The notes under the pieces were generated by a model. The model was not told where the DNA came from. It worked only from the letters and a program-made list of their open reading frames with translations, and made no database searches. A stretch of DNA of 7,058 nucleotides. It comes from an uncultured beta proteobacterium (GTDB lineage: Bacteria > Pseudomonadota > Gammaproteobacteria > Burkholderiales > Burkholderiaceae_C). This document shows, in pieces, positions 1-6,189 of the stretch; position 1 is the stretch's first letter; every line of letters starts with the position of its first letter. Location: positions 1-7,058 of the forward strand of contig CAIQEX010000169.1 of NCBI GenBank assembly GCA_903870955.1, read 5' to 3'. Position numbers and translations under genes: made by a program.

Positions 1-2034
1 GCCCATGCGCTCGGCGCGCACGTTGTAGTCGATCAGGCTGCCGCCGTATTTGCTCTTGTCGGCCAGGGGCGAGAGGATTTCTTCCACGCCCAGCTTCTCA
101 TAGCGCCACTGGTCGGTGTGCGCATAGAAGAAGCTGGTGCTGTTCATCTGCCGGGGCGGGCGCACCCAGTCGAGTGCGAAGGCCAGCGCCGTCCAACCGG
201 TTTGTGGGCGGAGTTTTTCTTGACCCACATAGTGAGCCCAACCGCCACCGCTCTTGCCGATACAGCCGCACATCATCAGCATGTTGATGATGCCGCGGTA
301 GTTCATGTCGCTGTGGTACCAGTGGTTCATGGCCGCGCCGATGATGACCATGGACTTGCCTTTGGTCTTGTCGGCGTTGTCGGCAAACTGGCGTGCCACG
401 GCAATGATCTGGTCGCGCTTGACGCCCGTAATCTTTTCCTGCCAGGCGGGGGTGTAGGGTGTGTCGTCGTCGTAACTGGTGGCGGCGTTTTCGCCTTCAA
501 TGCCACGGGCCACGCCGTAGTTCGCCACCGTCAAATCGAACACGGTGGCGATCAGCGCGAAACGCTCCTCACCGGCCTTGCCCAACTTGATACGCCGCAC
601 CGGCACCTTGCGCACCAGAATGTCGTCGATGGCCGCACCCTGTTTGTTGGCGCTGAAGTTGGGCGTGTCGATGCCGCCGAAATAGGGGAAACCGACTTCG
701 CCGATTTCATAGTCGGCGGCCACACCACCGGTCGAGGCTTCCATCAAACTCAGTTTGAGCTTGACGTCGCCATCGTTGCGGGCTTCCTTGTCTTCCAGGT
801 TCCACTTGCCCACATCTTTGCGGCCTTCTGCGCCCCAACGGAAACCGATGGAGCCATTCGGCACCACGATCTTGTCGGTCTCGTCAATCGCCAGCGTTTT
901 CCACTCGGGGTTGTTGGCCTGACCGAGCTTGCCATTGAAGTCGCTGGCACGCAGATAGGCGCCGGGCACCAGCACCGTGCGGCCATCGGGCAGCTTGCGC
1001 TCTTCGAGCTGCACGAGGTTCGGCATGTCGGTAAAGCGGCGCACGTAGTCATCGAAATATGCACTGCGTTTATCAAAGTAAAACTCTTTGAGGATGACGT
1101 GGCCCATGGACATGGCGACTGCGGCATCCGTGCCCTGCTTGGGGTGCATCCACAGATCGGCGAGCTTGCTGATCTCGGCGTAGTCGGGTGTGATGGCCAC
1201 GGTCTTGGCGCCCTTGTAGCGCACCTCGGTGAAGAAGTGGGCATCGGGCGTACGCGTCTGCGGCACATTCGAGCCCCAGGCAATGATGAAGGTGGAGTTG
1301 TACCAGTCGGCCGACTCCGGCACATCGGTCTGCTCGCCCCAGACCTGCGGACTTGCGGGAGGCAGATCGCAATACCAGTCGTAAAAACTCATGCACACGC
1401 CACCGATCAAGGACAGGTAGCGACTGCCGGCGGCGTAGCTGACCATGCTCATGGCGGGGATGGGCGAGAAGCCGATGACCCGGTCCGGGCCCCACTTCTT
1501 GGCGGTGTAGACATTGGCACTGGCGATCAGTTGGTTCACCTCGTCCCAGGTGCTGCGCACAAAGCCGCCCAGGCCGCGTTGCCGGACCCATTGGCTGCGG
1601 GCATCGTTGTTTTCCACAATCAAGGCCCAGGCATTCACCGGGTCCTTGGACACGGCCAGCGCAGCACGCCACTGCGTCAGCAGGCGGGCGCGAATCATCG
1701 GGTATTTGACGCGGTTGGCGCTGTACAGATACCAGGAGTAGGAGGCGCCACGCGCGCAACCCCGGGGCTCGTGGTTGGGCAGGTCGGCACGGGTACGCGG
1801 GTAGTCGGTCTGCTGGGTTTCCCAGGTAACGATGCCGCCCTTGACGTAGATCTTCCACGAGCAGGAACCGGTGCAGTTCACGCCATGGGTGCTGCGCACA
1901 ATTTTGTCGTGCGCCCAGCGGTCGCGGTAGGCGTCTTCCCAGGTGCGGTCTTCACCGGTGGTGACGCCGTGCCCTTCAGAAAAACTTTCTGTAGGTGCCG
2001 AGAAATGGCTCAGGCGGTCCAGAAAATGGCTCAT
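1..2034 (-). CDS. narG: Respiratory nitrate reductase alpha subunit NarG, 5' part (678 codons, runs off the window)
   Basis: Molybdenum catalytic subunit of the membrane-anchored NarGHI enzyme, which reduces nitrate to nitrite in the cytoplasm with electrons from quinol. The frame is open from the ATG at 2034 to the window edge. From recalled E. coli NarG (about 1,247 aa) it aligns closely without a break; roughly the C-terminal 45% is missing here. Residues 43-58 read DKIVRSTHGVNCTGSC, giving the unusual His/Cys ligands of cluster FS0 (H50, C54, C58, with C93 in the HEPRGCARG stretch). D223 in the YDWYCDLPPASP stretch matches the aspartate that ligates Mo (Asp222 in mature E. coli numbering). 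Further family blocks are GFSPIPAMSMVSYA (188-201), WGSNVPQTRTPDAH and SGGGWAHYVGQEKLRPQTGW. The N-terminus MSHFLDRL resembles the vestigial, uncleaved twin-arginine-like leader of cytoplasmic NarG. An ACGGAG Shine-Dalgarno lies 6 nt before the ATG. It follows narK2 by 46 bp, probably in one operon; narH, narJ and narI would be expected next, outside the window. Confidence 0.98.
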   Translation of the reverse strand, partial: MSHFLDRLSHFSAPTESFSEGHGVTTGEDRTWEDAYRDRWAHDKIVRSTHGVNCTGSCSWKIYVKGGIVTWETQQTDYPRTRADLPNHEPRGCARGASYSWYLYSANRVKYPMIRARLLTQWRAALAVSKDPVNAWALIVENNDARSQWVRQRGLGGFVRSTWDEVNQLIASANVYTAKKWGPDRVIGFSPIPAMSMVSYAAGSRYLSLIGGVCMSFYDWYCDLPPASPQVWGEQTDVPESADWYNSTFIIAWGSNVPQTRTPDAHFFTEVRYKGAKTVAITPDYAEISKLADLWMHPKQGTDAAVAMSMGHVILKEFYFDKRSAYFDDYVRRFTDMPNLVQLEERKLPDGRTVLVPGAYLRASDFNGKLGQANNPEWKTLAIDETDKIVVPNGSIGFRWGAEGRKDVGKWNLEDKEARNDGDVKLKLSLMEASTGGVAADYEIGEVGFPYFGGIDTPNFSANKQGAAIDDILVRKVPVRRIKLGKAGEERFALIATVFDLTVANYGVARGIEGENAATSYDDDTPYTPAWQEKITGVKRDQIIAVARQFADNADKTKGKSMVIIGAAMNHWYHSDMNYRGIINMLMMCGCIGKSGGGWAHYVGQEKLRPQTGWTALAFALDWVRPPRQMNSTSFFYAHTDQWRYEKLGVEEILSPLADKSKYGGSLIDYNVRAERMG

Positions 2035-2040
2035 GGAGTT

Positions 2041-2046
2041 CTCCGT
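2041..2046 (-). promoter_or_regulatory. Ribosome binding site of narG
   Basis: On the minus strand ACGGAG is followed by a 6-nt spacer and the ATG at 2034, which fixes the narG start. The rest of the 46-bp narK2-narG spacer (2035-2080) shows no hairpin with a T-run and no convincing promoter, which fits read-through from narK2. Confidence 0.7.
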
Positions 2047-2080
2047 TAATGAATAGTTGTGTGAACTGATGGAATCGTGA

Positions 2081-3709
2081 TCAAGGGTTCTTGAATTCGG
2101 AAGTCGGGCGCAGGTAAAACCACCAGTTCAGCACCAGGCAGAGTGCGTAAAAGATGGCAAAGCCATACATCGCAATCTGCGGCGTACCGGCCTTTATCTG
2201 CGCACCGATCACCACCGGGGCGATGAAGGCACCGTAGGCCGCGATGGCCGAGGTCCAACCCAACACCGGACCAGCCTGCGTGCGATCAAAAATGACACCG
2301 ATGGTGCGGAAGGTGGAGCCATTGCCGATACCGCTGGCGGTGAACAGCAGAATGAACAGCGCCATGAAGGGCATGAAGTACTGCTCGGGTGTGGCCGAAC
2401 CATAGGCCAGCAACATCACGTAGCCCACGGCAACAGAGGCCAGCACCATCACGGCCGAGATGGCTTGCGTGACGATGGAGCCACCGATCTTGTCAGACAC
2501 CCAGCCGCCGATAGGCCGTACCAGGGCGCCCACAAAAGGGCCGATCCAGGCATACGTCAAAGCCGACGGTGCATGCGGATTTTTCAGCGTGTGCTGCATC
2601 ACACCGGCGGCATCGGGCACATGGCTGATACCAAAAATCACGGTGATGGAGAGTGGCAACGCCATCGAGAAACCGATGAAGGAACCGAAGGTGACGATGT
2701 AGAGCAGCGTCAGCGACCAGGTGTGCTTGTTTTTGAAGATGGCGAACTGCTTGGCGATGTTTTCCTTCATGGCACCAAAGGCAGCCAGGCGCATCACCAT
2801 CAGCGTGCTGAACACGATCAGCGGCATGGCAATCCACATGTTCAGCAGCCCCAAACCGGTGGGTGCGGGCAGGTACAGGTACAAACCCAAACCGGCGGGC
2901 ACAAAGGACAACGTGTAGAGCCAGATGATCTTGATGAAGGCCGAGATCGTGCCGCCACTGTCCGGCGTTACGGTGTTCAGGTTGTTCATGCCGAAATAGG
3001 CCAACACCGACAAGGGAACAAGCGACAGCAACCAGGCAAAGCCAGCGTTCTGAATCCAGGTCGGAGTGCCCGCCAGAATCTTGCCCAGAATCCAGCCGCT
3101 GTCCTTGACCAGCACCATGGAGTCGCCCCCCAGGCCACCAAAGATGCTCATGGTCATGACCAGCGGAATCACGATCTGCATGGTGGTGACACCGAAGTTG
3201 CCCAGGCCCGCATTCAGACCCAGGGCCGTGCCCTGCAATCGCTTGGGAAAAAAGGTGCTGATGTTCGACATCGAACTGGCGAAATTGCCGCCACCCACGC
3301 CCGACCACAGTGCCATCAATTGAAAGGCCCACAGCGGCCATTCCTTGTGCTGCAAGACCATGCCGGTGCCCAAGGCCGGGGCCAACAGCATGGCCGTGGT
3401 CAGGAAGATGGTGTTGCGTCCACCGGCCACACGAATCAGGAAGGAGGCCGGAATGCGCATGGTGGCTCCGGCCAGACCGGCAATCGCCGTGAGCGAGAAC
3501 AACTCAGCCTGGCTGAACGGAAAACCCAGGTTCAGCATTTGCACGGTGATGATGCCCCACATGCCCCAGATGGCGAAGCCGCACAGCAGGGCCGGCACCG
3601 AGATCCACAGGTTGCGGTAGGCTATTTTTTTGCCGGTGCTTTCCCAGAACGTCTCATCTTCGGGACGCCAGTCGGCAACGTCTGCTCCACTTTGGTTTTT
3701 GGTGTTCAT
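2081..3709 (-). CDS. narK2: Nitrate/nitrite transporter NarK2 type (MFS), 542 aa with extra central helices
   Basis: Inner-membrane MFS carrier of the nitrate/nitrite porter family, best matching the NarK2/E. coli NarK type usually assigned nitrate/nitrite antiport. The N-terminus has the typical WRPEDETFW (14-22) and RNLWISVP (32-39) blocks. R85 (GATMRIPASF) and R398 (GPFVGALVRPIGG) align with the substrate-binding arginines R89 and R305 of E. coli NarK. Nitrate signature motifs are visible at 137-151 (GVGGGNFASSMSNIS) and 460-474 (GIGNGSTFRTIGVIF). The protein is longer than E. coli NarK (463 aa): the two arginines are 313 residues apart instead of 216. The extra sequence lies mostly at about 247-330 and includes two hydrophobic stretches (about 261-280 and 288-313), suggesting 14 rather than 12 membrane helices. 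The loop after the second signature is shorter than in E. coli NarK. The ATG at 3709 has a purine-rich AAGAAG upstream. It lies 25 bp after narK1 and 46 bp before narG, so cotranscription is likely. The family is certain; the antiport mode is inferred from type. Confidence 0.93.
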   Translation of the reverse strand: MNTKNQSGADVADWRPEDETFWESTGKKIAYRNLWISVPALLCGFAIWGMWGIITVQMLNLGFPFSQAELFSLTAIAGLAGATMRIPASFLIRVAGGRNTIFLTTAMLLAPALGTGMVLQHKEWPLWAFQLMALWSGVGGGNFASSMSNISTFFPKRLQGTALGLNAGLGNFGVTTMQIVIPLVMTMSIFGGLGGDSMVLVKDSGWILGKILAGTPTWIQNAGFAWLLSLVPLSVLAYFGMNNLNTVTPDSGGTISAFIKIIWLYTLSFVPAGLGLYLYLPAPTGLGLLNMWIAMPLIVFSTLMVMRLAAFGAMKENIAKQFAIFKNKHTWSLTLLYIVTFGSFIGFSMALPLSITVIFGISHVPDAAGVMQHTLKNPHAPSALTYAWIGPFVGALVRPIGGWVSDKIGGSIVTQAISAVMVLASVAVGYVMLLAYGSATPEQYFMPFMALFILLFTASGIGNGSTFRTIGVIFDRTQAGPVLGWTSAIAAYGAFIAPVVIGAQIKAGTPQIAMYGFAIFYALCLVLNWWFYLRPTSEFKNP

Positions 3710-3734
3710 TTGCTTCTTTCGATGAAAAGTTGAT

Positions 3735-5015
3735 TCAGACGGGGGACTGGATTGGAGCGGGGACCGATCCGTCGTATTTGCCCATGACGTGGCGACTGCG
3801 CACCTCGGTCCAATACATCCAGATCAGCGAGACCCAGACCACGCCATACATCAGCATGAAGGCGCTGGAGCGGATGCCGGTGAGGTCCATCAGGGCACCG
3901 AACATGATGGGCAGTACAAAGCCGCCCAGCCCACCCGCCAGGCCGACAATGCCGCTGATGGTGCCGATGTTTTGGCTGTAGTCATCGCTGATGTACTTGA
4001 AGACGCTGGCCTTGCCAAAGGCAAAGGCAATGCCCAGGATGAACATCAGGGCGGTGAACAAATAGACGTTCAGTCCGATGTGAAAGGTGGTCGCACCGGT
4101 GACGGTCATGATGGTGAAATCCGTCTGCGGATAGGACAGCAGAAACAGGCAGATCCAACTCACCCACAGCACCCACCAGGTCACGCTGTGCGCGCCGTAT
4201 TTGTCCGACAGAATGCCGCCAAAGGCGCGCAGCACGCCACCGGGTAGCGAGAAACAGGCGGCCAACAAAGCGGCCACCCGAATGTCCAGACCGAACTCTC
4301 CCACGTAGTACTGCACCATCCACAGCGCCAGGGCCACATAGCCGCCAAACACAATGCTGTAGTACTGGCAGTACTTGACCACCTTGGGGTCTTTCAACGC
4401 CTTGAGCTGGTCAGTGAAGGTCAGGGTGTGCGGCACCAGATGCGCCGGGTCGCTGTAGCTGAAGGTCCAGAACAGCACCAGCGTGCCCAGCATGATCGCC
4501 GCATACACGTGGGGCACCATGGTCCAGCCAAAGGCCACCAGCAGCACCGGGGCCAGAAACTTGTTGACCGCCGAGCCCGAATTACCGGCACCGTATATGC
4601 CCATGGCCGTGCCCTGGCGATTGCGCGGGAACCAGCGTGCGACATAGGGCGTTCCGACCGAGAACGAACCACCGGCCAGACCGACAAACAAGCCGATGGT
4701 CAGAAAATGCCAGTACTCGGTGGCATAGCCCATCATCCAGATGGCTGGCACGGTGATGGCCATCAAACACGCCATAACGATGCGTCCGCCAAAACGATCG
4801 GTCCAGAGGCCCAGCGGCACGCGAATCAGCGAACCGGTCAGCACCGGCATGGCAGTCAGCAGGCCGAACTGGGTGGAGTTGAGGTTCAGCATCTTCTTGA
4901 TCGGGATGCCGATCACGCCAAACATCATCCAGACCATGAAACACACTGTAAAGGCCAGGGTGCTGACAATCAGCACCGACCAGGCTCTTTTTGAATCCTT
5001 GATTTCCGTAGACAT
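3735..5015 (-). CDS. narK1: Nitrate transporter NarK1 type (MFS), 426 aa
   Basis: Inner-membrane MFS carrier of the nitrate/nitrite porter family, shorter and clearly different in sequence from its neighbour NarK2. Its length (426 aa) and motifs match NarK1-type proteins, which in Paracoccus and Pseudomonas are regarded as proton-linked nitrate importers. In the 426-aa numbering, R65 (GSLIRVPLG, followed by the MFS loop DRFGGR) and R263 (GGVLRAFGGILSDKYG) are the conserved substrate arginines. The first nitrate signature is around 112-128 (GLAGGSFSVGTPYVARW), followed by WFPRNRQGTAMG; the second is around 330-350 (FGKASVFKYISDDY). About 12 hydrophobic segments are visible. A longer reading from a GTG at 5021 is possible, but that GTG shares a base with the AGGAG Shine-Dalgarno; the ATG at 5015 is placed 5 nt after it and is preferred. 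It is the first gene after the regulatory gap, with narK2 25 bp downstream. Symport is inferred from type, not read from the sequence. Confidence 0.94.
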   Translation of the reverse strand: MSTEIKDSKRAWSVLIVSTLAFTVCFMVWMMFGVIGIPIKKMLNLNSTQFGLLTAMPVLTGSLIRVPLGLWTDRFGGRIVMACLMAITVPAIWMMGYATEYWHFLTIGLFVGLAGGSFSVGTPYVARWFPRNRQGTAMGIYGAGNSGSAVNKFLAPVLLVAFGWTMVPHVYAAIMLGTLVLFWTFSYSDPAHLVPHTLTFTDQLKALKDPKVVKYCQYYSIVFGGYVALALWMVQYYVGEFGLDIRVAALLAACFSLPGGVLRAFGGILSDKYGAHSVTWWVLWVSWICLFLLSYPQTDFTIMTVTGATTFHIGLNVYLFTALMFILGIAFAFGKASVFKYISDDYSQNIGTISGIVGLAGGLGGFVLPIMFGALMDLTGIRSSAFMLMYGVVWVSLIWMYWTEVRSRHVMGKYDGSVPAPIQSPV

Positions 5016-5020
5016 GCGCA

Positions 5021-5025
5021 CTCCT
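5021..5025 (-). promoter_or_regulatory. Ribosome binding site that decides the narK1 start
   Basis: The minus strand reads AATAGGAG, then TGCGC, then ATG at 5015. The in-frame GTG at 5021 overlaps the last G of AGGAG and so could not use it, which makes the ATG the likely start and shortens the protein by two residues. Confidence 0.8.
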
Positions 5026-5103
5026 ATTGAGATAGGCGTGACTTTCGGCCTTTAGGCGCCGGCTGAATATCCTCCCAAGGAACGGGTGCGTGCGCTCAAA
5101 AGA

Positions 5104-5128
5104 ACTAGGGCACCTGTGGTGCCCTAGT
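5104..5128 (-). terminator. Perfect hairpin with T-rich tail after narL (terminator, or leader hairpin of narK1)
   Basis: The arms CTAGGGCACC and GGTGCCCTAG (5105-5114 and 5118-5127) pair perfectly around a 3-nt loop, and A5104/T5128 adds an eleventh pair. On the minus strand the stem is followed at once by TTCTTTTG, an interrupted T-run, as in a Rho-independent terminator for the narX-narL transcript. On the plus strand the flank is not T-rich, so it is not a convincing bidirectional terminator. The complication is that an FNR-like box lies upstream of it at 5165-5178: a class II FNR promoter there would start transcripts at about 5130, right at the hairpin. The structure is certain; its role is not. 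Confidence 0.6.
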
Positions 5129-5140
5129 CATGAAGTAGTA
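5125..5140 (-). promoter_or_regulatory. Candidate NarL binding site, 7-2-7 inverted heptamers
   Basis: On the minus strand TACTACT-TC-ATGACTA fits the NarL/NarP heptamer TACYNMT exactly in the first half and its inverted partner AKNRGTA at 6 of 7 positions in the second, with the canonical 2-bp spacing. It lies between narL and narK1, the target operon expected for NarL. Heptamers are degenerate and occur by chance, and TACTAC could instead be a weak -10 element. Confidence 0.4.
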
Positions 5141-5160
5141 GTGCGTGCAATGAAGCACTA
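5139..5160. repeat. 22-bp dyad, TAGTGC-N10-GCACTA
   Basis: Two 6-bp arms in perfect inverted symmetry are separated by 10 bp, between the FNR-like box and the hairpin, in the position of promoter DNA for narK1. It could be an operator or a weak stem. It overlaps the first NarL heptamer by 2 bp. No known regulator is recognised. Confidence 0.3.
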
Positions 5161-5164
5161 AAGT

Positions 5165-5178
5165 CTGATCTGCATCAA
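5165..5178 (-). promoter_or_regulatory. FNR/Anr box upstream of narK1
   Basis: The minus strand reads TTGATGCAGATCAG, matching the FNR/Anr/Dnr consensus TTGAT-N4-ATCAA at 9 of 10 defined positions. The box overlaps the narL stop codon (TGA at 5177-5175) and is centred at 5171.5, about 156 bp before the narK1 ATG. As a class II site at -41.5 it would place the start of transcription near 5130. An oxygen-responsive activator at a narK-narG operon is standard in proteobacteria. The location partly inside a gene is unusual but leaves the coding sequence intact. Confidence 0.65.
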
Positions 5179-5867
5179 CCCAGGCCCCGCGCCGCTGCGT
5201 ATACCGCCACCTGCACACGCGAGTTCAGATTGAGCTTGCGGAAGATGTGCTGGACGTGCACCTTGACCGTGGTTTCGGCAATGTCCAGTTCCCGTGCGAT
5301 GAGCTTGTTGCTGTCGCCGCGCGCAATCAGAACCAGTATCTCGCGCTCGCGCACCGAGAGCGAATCCATCGCTGAATCGACAGCCAATTCCTCGGTCGGG
5401 TCGACCGGTGCCAGGGACTCATCTGACAGTTTGGGTGCCGGGGCCTTGGACCGAAAAGCGGTGACAAACTTGGTCATCATGTCCGGGCTGATGACGCATT
5501 CGCCCATGAGTACCTTTTCAATGGAATCACAGAGTTGCTCGGTCTCCACCGTCTTCAGCAGATAGCCGTCGGCGCCAGCCAGCATGGCCGCAGCCAGGTC
5601 CTGCTCGTTCTCGCTAACGGTCAACATGAGGATGCGCGCGCCCGCATAGGCATCCTTCAGCGCCGGTATGCCGTCAATGCCGCGAACGCCCGGCAAGTGG
5701 TTATCCAGCAAGATGACATCGGGTTTGTCGACACAGCAGCGAAGCGCCTCGCCCATGTCACCGGCCTGACCGGCCAGCCGAAACCGCCCATCTTGTGACA
5801 GCAGCGCTATCAATCCGCGACGAAAGAGGGTGTGGTCATCAATGACCAGCAGTTTGATGGAATCCAT
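5175..5867 (-). CDS. narL: Nitrate/nitrite response regulator NarL
   Basis: Cytoplasmic DNA-binding response regulator, partner of the adjacent NarX kinase. Length is 230 aa, slightly longer than E. coli NarL (216). Receiver domain at about 4-120: acidic pair D10-D11 (VIDDHTLFRRG), phosphoacceptor D55 (DVILLDNHLPG), T83 and K105 (GYLLKT). A linker of about 40 residues rich in A, P and E follows. The LuxR/GerE-type HTH occupies about 165-228 (LSVREREILVLIARGDSNKLIARELDIAETTVKVHVQHIFRKLNLNSR in outline), with the TTVKVHVQH recognition helix very close to the ESTVKVHVKH of E. coli NarL, so binding to TACYNMT heptamers is expected. The ATG at 5867 lacks a clear Shine-Dalgarno and comes 42 bp after the stop of the small Cys-rich gene, so translation may depend on upstream genes. 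Context (narX upstream, narK-narG downstream) supports NarL over other FixJ/NarL-family regulators. Confidence 0.94.
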   Translation of the reverse strand: MDSIKLLVIDDHTLFRRGLIALLSQDGRFRLAGQAGDMGEALRCCVDKPDVILLDNHLPGVRGIDGIPALKDAYAGARILMLTVSENEQDLAAAMLAGADGYLLKTVETEQLCDSIEKVLMGECVISPDMMTKFVTAFRSKAPAPKLSDESLAPVDPTEELAVDSAMDSLSVREREILVLIARGDSNKLIARELDIAETTVKVHVQHIFRKLNLNSRVQVAVYAAARGLG

Positions 5868-5909
5868 GACCGGTATTGTCGTTGTAAGGCGCGGGACTGC
5901 CTGAATGAA

Positions 5910-6146
5910 TCACACTGGCTTGGGAGCATCGGTGATGTTTGACGCGCCGGCTTCCGGCTCGGGGTCTTGATAGTCGCTGCCCCAATCACGCCAGTCCGCG
6001 CCGAATAGCTCGACCGGGTGCTGCGTACGGTCAGACCCGTTGCCACACAGCATGTCGCCCGCTGCGCAGTAACGGTCACAGCCCCAGCACAACTTTTCCG
6101 GATTGGCAGGATGCGTGGGGAAACGTTTTTTTGCTTTTGTGACCAT
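5910..6146 (-). CDS. Small four-cysteine protein of DUF3079 type, 78 aa, between narX and narL
   Basis: The start at ATG 6146 gives a 78-residue soluble protein with no signal peptide or membrane segment. The N-terminus is basic (MVTKAKKRFPTHPANPEK), the middle holds four cysteines C20, C23, C27 and C34 (CWGCDRYC, then MLCGNGSDR), followed by a TQHPVELFG-DW block and an acidic tail. This pattern matches my recollection of DUF3079, small proteobacterial proteins of unknown function; that assignment was not checked by a search. C-x2-C-x3-C-x6-C could bind zinc or an iron-sulfur cluster, but that is inference. The frame continues upstream into narX to 6245; the first ATG outside narX is preferred because the family starts at the KKFP-like block, and a purine-rich AAAGAAG lies upstream. 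It is 43 bp after narX and 42 bp before narL, so all three are probably cotranscribed, making a role in the nitrate signalling unit conceivable. Confidence 0.8.
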   Translation of the reverse strand: MVTKAKKRFPTHPANPEKLCWGCDRYCAAGDMLCGNGSDRTQHPVELFGADWRDWGSDYQDPEPEAGASNITDAPKPV

Positions 6147-6189
6147 TGTGGGTCTTCTTTCTTTTTGGATCGACGTTTTGGCAGACGCA

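Noticed and set aside
118..2049. A 643-codon open frame on the plus strand
   Set aside because: It is fully antisense to narG, which has unmistakable NarG motifs in every part. The His-, Gly- and Val-rich translation has no recognisable domain; it is a by-product of GC-rich codon use.
2071..2084. FNR-like sequence TTGATCACGATTCC (minus strand) before narG
   Set aside because: Only 7 of 10 defined positions match, with the second half poor, and it lies too close to the narG start for a normal class II promoter. Cotranscription with narK2 is the simpler explanation.
2465..3733. A 422-codon open frame on the plus strand
   Set aside because: Antisense to narK2. The translation is rich in Gln, His, Gly and Arg with no hydrophobic core or known motif.
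4428..4994. A 188-codon open frame on the plus strand
   Set aside because: Antisense to narK1, with a low-complexity His/Gln/Arg-rich product and no ribosome binding site or context supporting it.
5046..5063. Short GC-rich inverted repeat around GCCTAAAGGC in the narK1 leader
   Set aside because: The stem is only 3-4 bp in any fold, without a T-run; not distinguishable from chance.
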